Source: Vibrio ulleungensis (lineage in GTDB: Bacteria > Pseudomonadota > Gammaproteobacteria > Enterobacterales > Vibrionaceae). From it: a stretch of 64,000 nt of DNA. Position 1 is the first letter of the stretch; every line of letters starts with the position of its first letter. Position numbers and translations under genes: made by a program. Location: NCBI RefSeq assembly GCF_016900875.1, contig NZ_JAFEUM010000012.1, positions 1 through 64,000 of the forward strand, read 5' to 3'. The notes under the pieces are model-generated. The model was not told where the DNA came from and did no database searches. It saw only the letters and a list, made by a program, of their open reading frames with translations. Below are positions 9,093 to 18,143 of this stretch, piece by piece.

Positions 9093-9215
9093 CAAAAAAA
9101 ATCCCGCATATACAGCGGGGAAGCCCAAGAAAACTGGGAGATAGTGTCGGAATGACAGTACAAGTAACACGCCAACGAACAGTCATATTGGGATAGACGC
9201 TCGTTGATTTAACTT
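9093..9215 (-). ncRNA. Possible leader attenuator or small RNA upstream of the LysR gene
   Basis: On the minus strand two hairpins are stacked: CCCA/TGGG (9124-9138), then CCCGC/GCGGG (9103-9119) followed by eight T residues (9094-9101). That is a textbook intrinsic terminator about 80 bp upstream of the LysR start and facing the same way. An extended -10-like TGTATAAG lies near 9217-9224 on the same strand. A transcript of about 120 nt would therefore end before the LysR gene. It could be a free small RNA or a regulated leader. No known RNA family is recognised. Confidence 0.4.
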
Positions 9216-9251
9216 CTTATACAATATTTATCGTTTTGATAAATAAGAAGT
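9212..9251. repeat. AT-rich interrupted inverted repeat between LysR gene and tusA
   Basis: Outer arms ACTTCTT (9212-9218) and AAGAAGT (9245-9251) flank inner perfect arms ATTTATC (9225-9231) and GATAAAT (9237-9243). The stretch 9014-9466 holds no gene. Besides this repeat and the terminator-like hairpins at 9103-9138, it holds the tusA promoter region, where I see no single convincing -10/-35 pair. The repeat could be an operator for the adjacent LysR protein; this is inference. Confidence 0.5.
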
Positions 9252-9466
9252 AAATACCAAGTTGTTACTTATTTGTTAACCTTAAGTTAAAATTAAATTT
9301 AACCCCTTTTTTAGGATTTGCCAAGTAACTATTGAATATTTTTTACACGAATGTATTATCTGCGCGTTCGCTCACAGTCCGAGTTTTTACTCGACTTTAT
9401 CCGTAAAGAGCGACCCTTCAGGCTAATCACAGCCTCGTGACCGTGACCAGTAAGTGAGAAATTATC

Positions 9467-9715
9467 ATGTCTTTTGATGCACAACACATCGATCGAATTT
9501 TGGAAGCCGAAGGATTGCGCTGCCCTGAGCCAGTAATGATGGTTCGTAAAACCATTAGGAAGATGGAAGTCGGAGAAACATTACTAGTAAAAGCCGATGA
9601 CCCTTCAACCGTTAGAGACATCCCGAGCTTCTGTCGATTTATGGATCATCAGTTAGTGGCAGAGCAAACCGCAACCAGCCCTTTTGAGTTTGTGATCAAA
9701 AAAGGCATCAGTTAG
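9467..9715 (+). CDS. tusA: Sulfur carrier protein TusA
   Basis: TusA accepts persulfide sulfur from the cysteine desulfurase IscS and passes it to TusBCD for 2-thiolation of uridine 34 in tRNAs; it also influences Fe-S and molybdenum cofactor supply. The 82-residue length is standard. The active cysteine is Cys19 in GLRCPEPVMMVRKTIR, with the conserved CPxP-type motif. The conserved DDPSTVRDIPSFCRF block follows. It is a single gene with ATG at 9467 and is followed by a GC-rich hairpin. Confidence 0.95.
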   Translation: MSFDAQHIDRILEAEGLRCPEPVMMVRKTIRKMEVGETLLVKADDPSTVRDIPSFCRFMDHQLVAEQTATSPFEFVIKKGIS

Positions 9716-9732
9716 CCACTCACAGCGTAATA

Positions 9733-9753
9733 GGGGAAGCTCTACCCTTCCCC
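9733..9753 (+). terminator. Hairpin after tusA
   Basis: GGGGAAG and CTTCCCC pair around a 7-nt loop 18 bp past the tusA stop. There is no T run, so termination efficiency is doubtful. Confidence 0.35.
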
Positions 9754-9818
9754 GTAAGCCCAAGTTAAACGATGCGACAGCTCGGATATACTCGCTGCGG
9801 ACAAGCATTGATAGTCAA

Positions 9819-10055
9819 TTACTTAACAACACTGTCGTCGAGCTGTTTGCGGATTTTTAGGAGCTCTTTACGCATTGGGATAATGTGTTGAACGCGGATC
9901 CAGGATTCGGCACACAATCCAGTCATCACAATGGCACCAACAACCATTGGCAACCACATATCCGTGATCATCATGCCAATTAGATTCAGTGCTAATGCGA
10001 AGGTAAACAAGTACGCCTGACTTTGCGGTGTAATGCCCATGTAACGTGTGAACAT
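9819..10055 (-). CDS. Small two-helix membrane protein of unknown function
   Basis: This 78-residue protein has two hydrophobic segments, about residues 14-32 (AYLFTFALALNLIGMMI) and 34-50 (WLPMVVGAIVMTGLCA), and a charged C-terminal tail from residue 52 rich in Lys/Arg and Asp. It ends with a short amphipathic stretch (MRKELLKIRKQLDD). I do not recognise a named family. It stands alone, convergent with tusA and divergent from glyQS, with a GAGAGGG-like ribosome-binding site. Its composition and the clean start support a real gene, probably an inner-membrane protein. Confidence 0.65.
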   Translation of the reverse strand: MFTRYMGITPQSQAYLFTFALALNLIGMMITDMWLPMVVGAIVMTGLCAESWIRVQHIIPMRKELLKIRKQLDDSVVK

Positions 10056-10350
10056 AGTCTTGCCCTCTCTCTACCACTCTCATTCCAATGTGAACCTGAA
10101 ATATGACAGTTTGATGTCAACGACTGCCTATTTAACCCCCTATTGATCGCGAATAATTTTACTTTTCGAACAAAATTACGCAGTGAGATCGTCGATTGAG
10201 CCATAACAAGCTCCATTTTTTGACTGCTCGAGTCTTTTTTTTCGTCTGGACCGGATTTCTCTTAAGTTAACGCTACATTGATCCCCGCAAACTGGGTATA
10301 CTTGAACGTTATTTTGTTCACTTTGACTAAAGAATCGCGCGAACCTGACT
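10056..10350. other. Intergenic region before glyQ
   Basis: This 295-bp stretch has no gene. On the plus strand GACT/AGTC (10222-10234) followed by eight T residues forms a weak terminator-like hairpin. A possible -10 TATACT lies near 10298, about 50 bp before glyQ, without a good -35. No riboswitch structure is recognised and no strong ribosome-binding site precedes glyQ. Confidence 0.4.
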
Positions 10351-11274
10351 ATGCAAAAATACGATATCAAAACCTTCCAGGGAATGATCCTCGCGCTGCA
10401 GGATTACTGGGCACAAAACGGCTGTACCATAGTACAACCGCTAGATATGGAAGTAGGTGCTGGCACCTCTCACCCAATGACATGTCTACGTGCACTTGGC
10501 CCAGAGCCAATGTCTACGGCATACGTTCAACCTTCACGCCGTCCGACCGATGGTCGTTACGGTGAAAACCCGAACCGTCTGCAGCATTACTATCAATTCC
10601 AAGTGGCTCTAAAGCCCTCTCCAGATAATATTCAGGAGTTGTACCTTGGCTCACTAGAAGTTCTTGGTGTCGATCCACTGGTTCACGATATTCGCTTTGT
10701 TGAAGACAACTGGGAAAACCCAACACTAGGTGCATGGGGTCTCGGCTGGGAAGTTTGGCTAAACGGTATGGAAGTGACTCAGTTTACCTATTTCCAGCAA
10801 GTTGGCGGACTTGAGTGTAAGCCTGTTACTGGCGAGATCACTTACGGTATCGAACGTCTAGCAATGTATATCCAAGAAGTGGACTCTGTGTACGACCTTG
10901 TATGGAACGTGGCACCCGATGGCACGAACGTGACTTACGGTGATATTTTCCACCAAAATGAAGTTGAGCAGTCAACCTACAACTTTGAGCACGCTGATGT
11001 TGATTTCCTTTTCACTTTCTTCGACCAGTGCGAGAAAGAGTGTAAAGAGTTGCTTGAGCTTGAGAAGCCACTTCCGCTTCCTGCTTACGAGCGCATCCTT
11101 AAAGCTGGCCACGCATTCAACATCCTTGATGCGCGCAAAGCTATCTCGGTGACAGAGCGCCAACGTTACATCCTTCGCATTCGCAATCTGACTAAGTCTG
11201 TTGCAGAAGCATACTACGCATCTCGTGAAGCACTTGGCTTCCCAATGTGTAAAAAGTCTGGCGAGGAGAAGTAA
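10351..11274 (+). CDS. glyQ: Glycyl-tRNA synthetase alpha subunit GlyQ
   Basis: GlyQ is the catalytic alpha subunit of the alpha2-beta2 bacterial glycyl-tRNA synthetase, which activates glycine and charges tRNA-Gly. The 307-residue sequence is colinear with E. coli GlyQ: it starts MQKYDIKTFQGMIL and contains QPLDMEVGAGTSHPMT, YVQPSRRPTDGRYGENPNRLQHYYQFQV and the class II motif region ITYGIERLAMY. It is followed by glyS after two bases, so the two subunits are made from one mRNA. Confidence 0.97.
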   Translation: MQKYDIKTFQGMILALQDYWAQNGCTIVQPLDMEVGAGTSHPMTCLRALGPEPMSTAYVQPSRRPTDGRYGENPNRLQHYYQFQVALKPSPDNIQELYLGSLEVLGVDPLVHDIRFVEDNWENPTLGAWGLGWEVWLNGMEVTQFTYFQQVGGLECKPVTGEITYGIERLAMYIQEVDSVYDLVWNVAPDGTNVTYGDIFHQNEVEQSTYNFEHADVDFLFTFFDQCEKECKELLELEKPLPLPAYERILKAGHAFNILDARKAISVTERQRYILRIRNLTKSVAEAYYASREALGFPMCKKSGEEK

Positions 11275-11276
11275 TC

Positions 11277-13343
11277 ATGGCAAAAGAATTTCTAATTGAA
11301 CTGGGTACTGAAGAGCTACCACCAACGCAGCTTCGCACACTAGCAGAAGCATTCGCATCAAATTTCGAAGCGGAACTTAAAGGCGCAGATCTCGCGCACG
11401 AAGGCGTGAAATGGTACGCAGCACCTCGTCGTCTAGCGCTTAAAGTAGCCAGTCTTGCAGAAGGCCAAGCGGACAAAGTGGTCGAAAAGCGTGGTCCTGC
11501 AATTTCTGTCGCATTTGACGCAGACGGTAACGCGACCAAAGCAGCCCAAGGCTGGGCGCGTGGTAACGGCATCACTGTTGAACAAGCCGAGCGTCTGGTT
11601 ACAGACAAAGGCGAATGGCTACTGTTCAAACAAGAAGTCAAAGGCAAAGCAACTACCGAAATCGTGGTCGATCTTGCGGCAAAAGCACTGGCTAACCTAC
11701 CTATCGCTAAACCAATGCGCTGGGGCAACAAGACAACTCAATTTATTCGTCCAGTAAAAACACTCACGATGCTAATGGGCTCTGACCTTATCGAAGGTGA
11801 GATCCTAGGGGTTGCTTCTAGCCGCACTATCCGTGGCCACCGCTTCATGGGTGAGCAAGAGTTCACTATCGATTCTGCAGAGCAATACCCAGCAGTCTTA
11901 GAAGAGCGCGGTAAAGTGATGGCGGATTACGATGCACGTAAAGCGATCATCCTTGCCGACTCTCAAAAAGCCGCTGCGGCAGTTGGTGGTACGGCTGACC
12001 TAGAAGATGATCTGGTAGAAGAAGTGACCTCTCTGGTTGAATGGCCGGTAGTACTTACCGCAAAATTCGAAGAAGAGTTCCTAAAAGTGCCTTCTGAAGC
12101 GTTGGTATACACCATGAAAGGTGACCAGAAGTACTTCCCAGTTTATGACGACAACAAAAAGCTGCTTCCTAACTTCATTTTCGTATCGAACATTGAATCA
12201 AAAGAGCCTCGCCACGTTATCGAAGGTAACGAGAAGGTGGTTCGTCCACGTCTAGCGGATGCAGAGTTCTTCTTTAACACTGACCGTAAGCGTCCTCTTA
12301 TCGACCGTCTACCAGAGCTCGACCAAGCTATCTTCCAAAAGCAGCTAGGTACGATCAAAGACAAGACTGACCGCATCACCGAACTTGCAGGCTTCATTGC
12401 TGAGCAAATCGATGCTGACGTCGAAAAATCTAAGCGTGCGGGTCTTTTAGCTAAGTGTGACCTAATGACATCAATGGTCTTTGAGTTTACCGATACTCAA
12501 GGTGTTATGGGCATGCACTACGCCACACACGATGGTGAAGACGAGCAAGTTGCCTTGGCACTTTACGAGCAATACATGCCTCGTTTTGCCGGTGATGACC
12601 TGCCGAGTACAGGTATCTCCTCTGCTGTTGCGATGGCAGATAAGCTGGATACTATTGTTGGCATTTTCGGCATTGGTCAAGCGCCTAAGGGCTCTGATCC
12701 CTTTGCACTGCGTCGTTCATCTTTAGGTGTGCTACGTATCATTGTTGAAAACGGCTACAACCTTGACCTTACTGATCTCATCGCAAAAGCGAAAGAGCTG
12801 TTAGGTGACAAGCTGACCAACGAAAACGTAGAAGCTGATGTCATCGACTTCATGCTCGGTCGTTTCCGTGCGTGGTATCAAGACGCTGGATTTAGCATCG
12901 ATATCATTCAAGCGGTATTGGCGCGTCGTCCAACCAAACCCGCTGATTTTGATCAACGCGTTAAAGCCGTATCTCACTTCCGTGAGTTAGACGCAGCTGA
13001 GGCCTTAGCCGCGGCAAACAAACGTGTGGGCAATATTTTGGCGAAGTTTGATGGCGAGTTGTCGACTGATATCGACCTATCACTGCTTCAAGAAGATGCC
13101 GAAAAAGCGTTAGCAGAAAACGTTGAAGTGATGACCGAAGCGCTAGAGCCTGCTTTTGCAACAGGCGACTATCAAATGGCACTGAGCAAGCTTGCAGACC
13201 TTCGTGAGCCTGTAGATGCCTTCTTTGATAACGTTATGGTTATGGCCGATGACGAAGCACTTAAGAAGAATCGCCTCACACTGTTGAACAACCTACGTAA
13301 TCTGTTCCTACAGATCGCCGACATCTCTGTATTGCAGAAATAA
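11277..13343 (+). CDS. glyS: Glycyl-tRNA synthetase beta subunit GlyS
   Basis: GlyS is the 688-residue beta subunit, needed for tRNA recognition and full activity. The N-terminus MAKEFLIELGTEELPP and the motifs GPAISVAFDADGN, TRTIRGHRF-like RTIRGHRFMG and KGSDPFALRRSSLGV are family hallmarks. The C-terminal portion matches the DALR-type anticodon-binding region. Length equals that of E. coli GlyS (689). A strong terminator follows at 13372. Confidence 0.97.
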   Translation: MAKEFLIELGTEELPPTQLRTLAEAFASNFEAELKGADLAHEGVKWYAAPRRLALKVASLAEGQADKVVEKRGPAISVAFDADGNATKAAQGWARGNGITVEQAERLVTDKGEWLLFKQEVKGKATTEIVVDLAAKALANLPIAKPMRWGNKTTQFIRPVKTLTMLMGSDLIEGEILGVASSRTIRGHRFMGEQEFTIDSAEQYPAVLEERGKVMADYDARKAIILADSQKAAAAVGGTADLEDDLVEEVTSLVEWPVVLTAKFEEEFLKVPSEALVYTMKGDQKYFPVYDDNKKLLPNFIFVSNIESKEPRHVIEGNEKVVRPRLADAEFFFNTDRKRPLIDRLPELDQAIFQKQLGTIKDKTDRITELAGFIAEQIDADVEKSKRAGLLAKCDLMTSMVFEFTDTQGVMGMHYATHDGEDEQVALALYEQYMPRFAGDDLPSTGISSAVAMADKLDTIVGIFGIGQAPKGSDPFALRRSSLGVLRIIVENGYNLDLTDLIAKAKELLGDKLTNENVEADVIDFMLGRFRAWYQDAGFSIDIIQAVLARRPTKPADFDQRVKAVSHFRELDAAEALAAANKRVGNILAKFDGELSTDIDLSLLQEDAEKALAENVEVMTEALEPAFATGDYQMALSKLADLREPVDAFFDNVMVMADDEALKKNRLTLLNNLRNLFLQIADISVLQK

Positions 13344-13371
13344 ACGGTTAAAGCGATTGCCTAAATCAAGA

Positions 13372-13400
13372 AACCTCGGACCATGTTCGAGGTTTTTTTT
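13372..13400 (+). terminator. Rho-independent terminator after glyS
   Basis: AACCTCG pairs with CGAGGTT across a 9-nt loop, and eight T residues follow. It lies 29 bp after the glyS stop. Confidence 0.85.
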
Positions 13401-13564
13401 GTCTTTAAATTGAGCACTTGGGGTCATCCCCCCTGTTCATCTTTCAATGACCGTCCGATTTTACGTTTATTTAACGTTTTGCGCTGACAAACGCTAAGCG
13501 CTGGAGTATGTTATCGCATCAATGCCAATGAGCAGTACGTATTAATAGGATCAGAGGTTGTAGC

Positions 13565-14815
13565 ATGTCATTTTCGCAGTTTGGAGAGAAGTTTAATCGC
13601 CACTCCGGTATTACCCAACTTATGGACGACCTTAATGACGGGTTACGTACACCTGGCGCACTGATGCTAGGTGGGGGAAACCCTGCTCAAATCCCAGCGA
13701 TGAATGACTATTTTGAAAATGCGATTAAACAACTGATCGAGCAAGGTGACTTCGTTGACGCTCTGACCAATTACGATGGTCCACAAGGCTCTGACCGATT
13801 TGTTAAAAACCTCGCAAAATTGCTTCAACAAGAGTTCAATTGGCCAATCACCGAAAAAAACATCACTTTGACCAATGGCAGCCAGAGTGCGTTCTTCTAT
13901 CTATTTAACCTTTTTGCAGGTAAGCAGCCTGACGGCTCACACAAAAAAATTCTGCTACCACTGGCACCAGAATACTGCGGTTATGCAGATTCGGGGTTAG
14001 ACGAAGATATATTTATCTCTTATCACCCTGACATCGAATACTTAGACAATCGCCAGTTCAAATACCATGTCGATTTCAGTCAACTGGTGGTGGATGACAG
14101 CGTTGGCGCTATTTGTGTGTCTCGTCCCACCAACCCAACGGGTAACGTGTTAACAGACGACGAGGTCGCTCACTTAGACGAACTAGCACGCGCGCACGAT
14201 GTCCCACTGATCATCGATAACGCGTATGGGACGCCTTTCCCTAATATTTTGTTTGAGACCATCACCCCCTTTTGGAATGACAACACCATCTTATGCATGA
14301 GCTTGTCGAAACTGGGTTTACCGGGTGTTCGATGTGGGATTGTCATCGGTGATGAGGACGTCATTTCTGCACTCACCAACCTCAATGGCATCATCAGCTT
14401 AGCGCCAGCAAGTGTCGGCCCAAAAATCGCCTCGCACATGATTGAACAAGGGGATCTACTGCCACTAAGTCGCGACGTGATCACGCCGTTTTATCAGCAA
14501 AAATCACAGCAAGCGATACAGATGCTGCAACAGGCCATTCCAGACGAGCGCTTTCGAATACATAAGTCGGAAGGCGCCATCTTTTTGTGGTTGTGGTTCG
14601 ACGAGCTGCCTATCAGTACCAAAGAGCTCTACCAACGATTAAAGGCTCGCGGTGTATTGGTGGTGCCTGGAGAATACTTTTTCTTTGGTACCGCCGACTG
14701 GCCACATGCACATCAATGTTTGCGTATGAACTACGTTCAGCCTCAAGAGGTGATGGAAAAAGGCATCGCCATTATTGCCGAAGAAGTATCCATCGCATAC
14801 TCCAAGACGCTATAA
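13565..14815 (+). CDS. avtA: Valine--pyruvate aminotransferase AvtA
   Basis: AvtA is a PLP-dependent class I aminotransferase that interconverts valine plus pyruvate with 2-ketoisovalerate plus alanine. It matches E. coli AvtA along its whole length (416 versus 417 residues). The PLP lysine is Lys249 in SLSKLGLPG. LTNGSQSAFFYLFNLFAG, VSRPTNPTGNV and IDNAYGTPFP are also conserved. The gene links functionally to the ilv operon further right. Its stop overlaps by 6 bp the stop of the convergent diguanylate cyclase gene, leaving no room for a separate terminator. Confidence 0.95.
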   Translation: MSFSQFGEKFNRHSGITQLMDDLNDGLRTPGALMLGGGNPAQIPAMNDYFENAIKQLIEQGDFVDALTNYDGPQGSDRFVKNLAKLLQQEFNWPITEKNITLTNGSQSAFFYLFNLFAGKQPDGSHKKILLPLAPEYCGYADSGLDEDIFISYHPDIEYLDNRQFKYHVDFSQLVVDDSVGAICVSRPTNPTGNVLTDDEVAHLDELARAHDVPLIIDNAYGTPFPNILFETITPFWNDNTILCMSLSKLGLPGVRCGIVIGDEDVISALTNLNGIISLAPASVGPKIASHMIEQGDLLPLSRDVITPFYQQKSQQAIQMLQQAIPDERFRIHKSEGAIFLWLWFDELPISTKELYQRLKARGVLVVPGEYFFFGTADWPHAHQCLRMNYVQPQEVMEKGIAIIAEEVSIAYSKTL

Positions 14816-16759
14816 AGAGGGCTCAGCCTCGTCAACACGCTCAACGTAATGGTCTCGTTTGTCTCTATACATGTTGGCGTCAGCTCGCGCGTACAAGGCG
14901 TCTAGCGGCGCCTCTAAACTGCTGGCAACACCAATAGAATATGACACCTTATACAGGCGACTATCCGGCAGCTTTAATTGCGAGGCACCTTTAGATTGTT
15001 CAATCTGCATAGTTAGCTCAGACAACTGGTCAGCAGAGTGGTCGCGAATCAACAAAACAAACTCATCCCCGCCGACTCGGTAGATCACGGCTTTTTTGCT
15101 GCACACTGGAATTAACGCACTCACCATGGTTTGAATCAACCGATCGCCAGTGTCGTGACCATAGGTATCGTTAATGGTCTTTAATCCGTTAATGTCGATC
15201 ATCATCAATGACAAGTTACGACTGGAACGCTGCTGGGTACGACGTTTGTAATATTCCAGATCCTCTTCAAACGCTTTTCGATTAAGCGTAGAGCTCAGAG
15301 GATCCCAACGAGCCAGTACTTCTAGCTCTAACCAGGTCGATAATTGCTTAGCAAAAATCACCAATAGCATCTGTTGCTGTTCGCTAAGTGTGTTTCGATC
15401 AAGTTGAATGTATCCCAATACTTGCCCATCTACTGAATAGACGGGCTCACAGCTCTCAACTGACGGTTTTTCAAATGAAAAGAGTATTTGTTGATGGCTA
15501 AACAACTGAGATAAAAAGAGGTTACATACTGTTGGAATACTTCTATAGGCAATACCAGCACGATTAGAGAAGAAATCGATAACCCTAACCAATTGTTGTT
15601 GGTAATGTTCTTCTCTATTTAATAGCTCTCGGAGCTCAATGGTTTTCTCGTCGACACTGCGCTCGAGTGTCTGATTAAAGTTCTCGAGTTGTAAGTTGGA
15701 CTGTTGCACCTCACTGTGCGCTTTTTGTAGCTCAATATTCTGTATCTCTAATTCTCTCATTTGCTTATGAATACGCGACCACAATTTGTCGATAACATCG
15801 AGGAGCTGTTTAAACTCGCTAAACTGAAAACGCTTTTTGGACTTGTACCGCTGGTTGCCTTGCTGATATTTGCGAACGGTATGTTCGATATCTCTCACCG
15901 GATACAGCACACCTTGGCTGATGACCAACCCCAGCACTAAGGTAATAACTAAAATTACCACCATCGACTGATACAGCTTTTGTTGTGAACGACGTAACTC
16001 GGTTTCTCTGGCTCGATCTGAGAGCTGTTGTTCGACTTGAAAATAGAGCGGCGCAAACAGGTTATCAGAAGTAAGCTCAAGCACCTTTGCACCATCAACC
16101 GACTCCGAGTACGTAGGCAAGTAACGTATCGCTATGCTTTCTTCAGCAAAAAGGTAGGGAGTGGACAAAGCGATCAAGGCGTCATAAGAAACCAAAACCA
16201 CTAAGTAGCCTTTAGGTTCGTACTCTGAGCCAGGTAACAAAGTATATGAAAGCAATGGAGTGATCAGAGCAATACCTTGTTGCCCGCCGTCAATAACCAA
16301 TTCTTCGTTGGTAAATTCTGTATGGTATGTTTTTCCCTGTTGATAAATGGCGGAATGCTGCTTTAAAGATGTCAGCAATTGACTCTTCTCAAAATGAAAC
16401 AAGCTGCCATTACTCTCGTACATTGGTTGCCATTGGCTATCGAGTAGAAACGTTGAGGTAATAGGGTCAGCTAACTGCTTAAAGCTACTTAGCTTCTGAG
16501 TAATGACCGCGCCATACAAGATATTATTGGTACTGGTAATTAACTGACGGTCACGAGAATACCAGCTGGTAAGATTCGCAATATTGGACAACTCATGTTT
16601 GACCGTCGTTTCGATCCCTAAACTTGATGCCTCAAGCTTAAGTTGCTTTTGATCCATCTGATACTCAGCGTGTCTATCGATGAGTAAGGTACCGACAATA
16701 TACGTTGGAACCAGCGATCCCAGCAGAACAAAAAACGTGATGATTTTACGCAAACTCAT
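14810..16759 (-). CDS. Membrane-bound diguanylate cyclase (GGDEF) with periplasmic sensor
   Basis: This 649-residue protein has an N-terminal transmembrane helix (residues about 6-27) and a periplasmic sensor region of some 230 residues. A second helix near 262-288 and a HAMP-like linker come next. Then follow a coiled coil (about 340-385), a GAF-like segment and a C-terminal GGDEF domain. The active-site GGDEF is intact at residues 563-567 and NDTYGHDTGD is present, so c-di-GMP synthesis is expected. The inhibitory RxxD site before the motif is missing. The gene overlaps the upstream periplasmic binding protein gene by 4 bp, suggesting they work as one sensor. Confidence 0.88.
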   Translation of the reverse strand: MSLRKIITFFVLLGSLVPTYIVGTLLIDRHAEYQMDQKQLKLEASSLGIETTVKHELSNIANLTSWYSRDRQLITSTNNILYGAVITQKLSSFKQLADPITSTFLLDSQWQPMYESNGSLFHFEKSQLLTSLKQHSAIYQQGKTYHTEFTNEELVIDGGQQGIALITPLLSYTLLPGSEYEPKGYLVVLVSYDALIALSTPYLFAEESIAIRYLPTYSESVDGAKVLELTSDNLFAPLYFQVEQQLSDRARETELRRSQQKLYQSMVVILVITLVLGLVISQGVLYPVRDIEHTVRKYQQGNQRYKSKKRFQFSEFKQLLDVIDKLWSRIHKQMRELEIQNIELQKAHSEVQQSNLQLENFNQTLERSVDEKTIELRELLNREEHYQQQLVRVIDFFSNRAGIAYRSIPTVCNLFLSQLFSHQQILFSFEKPSVESCEPVYSVDGQVLGYIQLDRNTLSEQQQMLLVIFAKQLSTWLELEVLARWDPLSSTLNRKAFEEDLEYYKRRTQQRSSRNLSLMMIDINGLKTINDTYGHDTGDRLIQTMVSALIPVCSKKAVIYRVGGDEFVLLIRDHSADQLSELTMQIEQSKGASQLKLPDSRLYKVSYSIGVASSLEAPLDALYARADANMYRDKRDHYVERVDEAEPSL

Positions 16760-17931
16760 GGCCCTGATTCCTCAGGTATACCATTAATTTTCGCAAGATT
16801 TGCGCGCACAAATTCGAGGATAAAAGTGGCACTTTCTTCCGCTGGCATCCCCAACTGGTAGCGCTTAATCCCTTGACTCACCGCTTCCCAGAATATGGCC
16901 ATGGTGACACTGCTAGGCATAATAAGTGCAGGCTCAAGCTGCGTATACAATTGGGTATAAAAGGTAGAATAGGAGTAAAAAGACAACTCATTGAGTTTGG
17001 TGTTTGCTGAGATCAAGTTCTGCCCAATGATCACGCTGTCAATAAACTCTGACTGCTGAACCATGTTTGCCAAAGCCTTGAGCGCTTCTCGCTTTGTAGG
17101 GTCTTGCATGGCTTGTTTGGTAAAAATGAGCACCTTACCGCCGCTCAAAGAACGCATCGGCTTTCCTTGATAGGAAGGCAATGCGCTGATCACAAGATCA
17201 TCAACCATTGACTGCTTTAGCTCACCAAGTGCCCAATCACCATCAATTAGATAGTTGACTTCGCCACGAAGAAACTGAGCTCTCGCGCATTCTTGGTCAC
17301 ATCCATCAACCATTAATCCTGAATCGATTAAACGTTGGTAAAATCTCAATGTACTGGCTAGCGGACTGACCTCTACACCTGTCGCGACCTGAATGTCATC
17401 ACGGCTAAACAGTGATGTGAATGACATAAAGAAGTACATGTTTGGGTACTGCATTGCAATCGGTGACGGCCTTCCTTCAACTTGCTGAAAGAGCTCTTCC
17501 CATGTGGGTGTCAGTTGCTTGGTTTGGCCATTATTCACATACAAAACCAAATGATTACCTATGGCTAACGGTACTCCAAAGTAATGACCGTCGACATATA
17601 TTAGGTTTTTGGCTTTTGGCTCAAAACGTTCCAGCATTAGCCAATCTTCGGGGATTGGTGAGAGATTTAAAAACTGGTGTAAGCCTAGAAGATCTGAAGG
17701 TAGGTATAGAACGTCAGGAACTTCTCCGTTACTTTGACTTGCGACAAGCATTTCAGAGCGAATATTGTCGATATAGAACTCTCGTATCGACATAGTGTGA
17801 TCGGTTTGCTGCTCAAAGCGTGTCTCGATTTCTTCTATCGTGGTGTTGTCTAGACCACTCCACACTTCTATATCGGTTGCGATCACCGAGTGTGCGATAG
17901 AAAGTAACAAAGCAGCGAGCCAACGCTTCAT
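16756..17931 (-). CDS. Periplasmic solute-binding protein paired with the diguanylate cyclase
   Basis: This 391-residue type-1 extracellular solute-binding protein (sugar/carbohydrate ABC class) has a signal peptide of about 18 residues (MKRWLAALLLSIAHSVIA). The mature start TDIEVWSG, followed by the Q-T-x-H-T-M-S-I-R-E-F block, is typical of the family. The start is ATG 17929-17931, eight bases after AAGGTG; an ATG at 17949 precedes that site and is less likely. No ABC permease or ATPase is adjacent. The only partner is the downstream cyclase, through an ATGA overlap, which points to a ligand-sensing role. The ligand is unknown. Confidence 0.85.
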   Translation of the reverse strand: MKRWLAALLLSIAHSVIATDIEVWSGLDNTTIEEIETRFEQQTDHTMSIREFYIDNIRSEMLVASQSNGEVPDVLYLPSDLLGLHQFLNLSPIPEDWLMLERFEPKAKNLIYVDGHYFGVPLAIGNHLVLYVNNGQTKQLTPTWEELFQQVEGRPSPIAMQYPNMYFFMSFTSLFSRDDIQVATGVEVSPLASTLRFYQRLIDSGLMVDGCDQECARAQFLRGEVNYLIDGDWALGELKQSMVDDLVISALPSYQGKPMRSLSGGKVLIFTKQAMQDPTKREALKALANMVQQSEFIDSVIIGQNLISANTKLNELSFYSYSTFYTQLYTQLEPALIMPSSVTMAIFWEAVSQGIKRYQLGMPAEESATFILEFVRANLAKINGIPEESGP

Positions 17932-18006
17932 GATTACAACACCTTGCATTTTGAGTTAGGTTGTTCAATACGTCACCAGTGAATTAAGCATCATATACAA
18001 AACACC

Positions 18007-18027
18007 ATACCAATAATGTGGTATTGG
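18007..18027. repeat. Inverted repeat upstream of the binding-protein gene
   Basis: CCAATA (18010-18015) and TATTGG (18022-18027), with the overlapping arms ATACC/GGTAT, lie about 80 bp before the binding-protein start. It could be an operator for the binding-protein/cyclase pair; no regulator is recognised. Confidence 0.35.
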
Positions 18028-18143
18028 CATCATTTTGTAAGGCTGAACTATGAAAACAGGCTCATTTAGGTCACAAAGTGTATCGTCACATTTCTATTTA
18101 AAAACAATATGTTAAAAAATGTTAATAGGCTTGGATGGTTGCA

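Noticed and set aside
9014..9175. An N-terminal extension of the LysR protein to 9175
   Set aside because: It would read through an intrinsic-terminator-like hairpin and adds 54 residues atypical of LysR proteins.
10278..10565. A 95-codon frame overlapping the start of glyQ
   Set aside because: Out-of-frame shadow of glyQ with no independent support.
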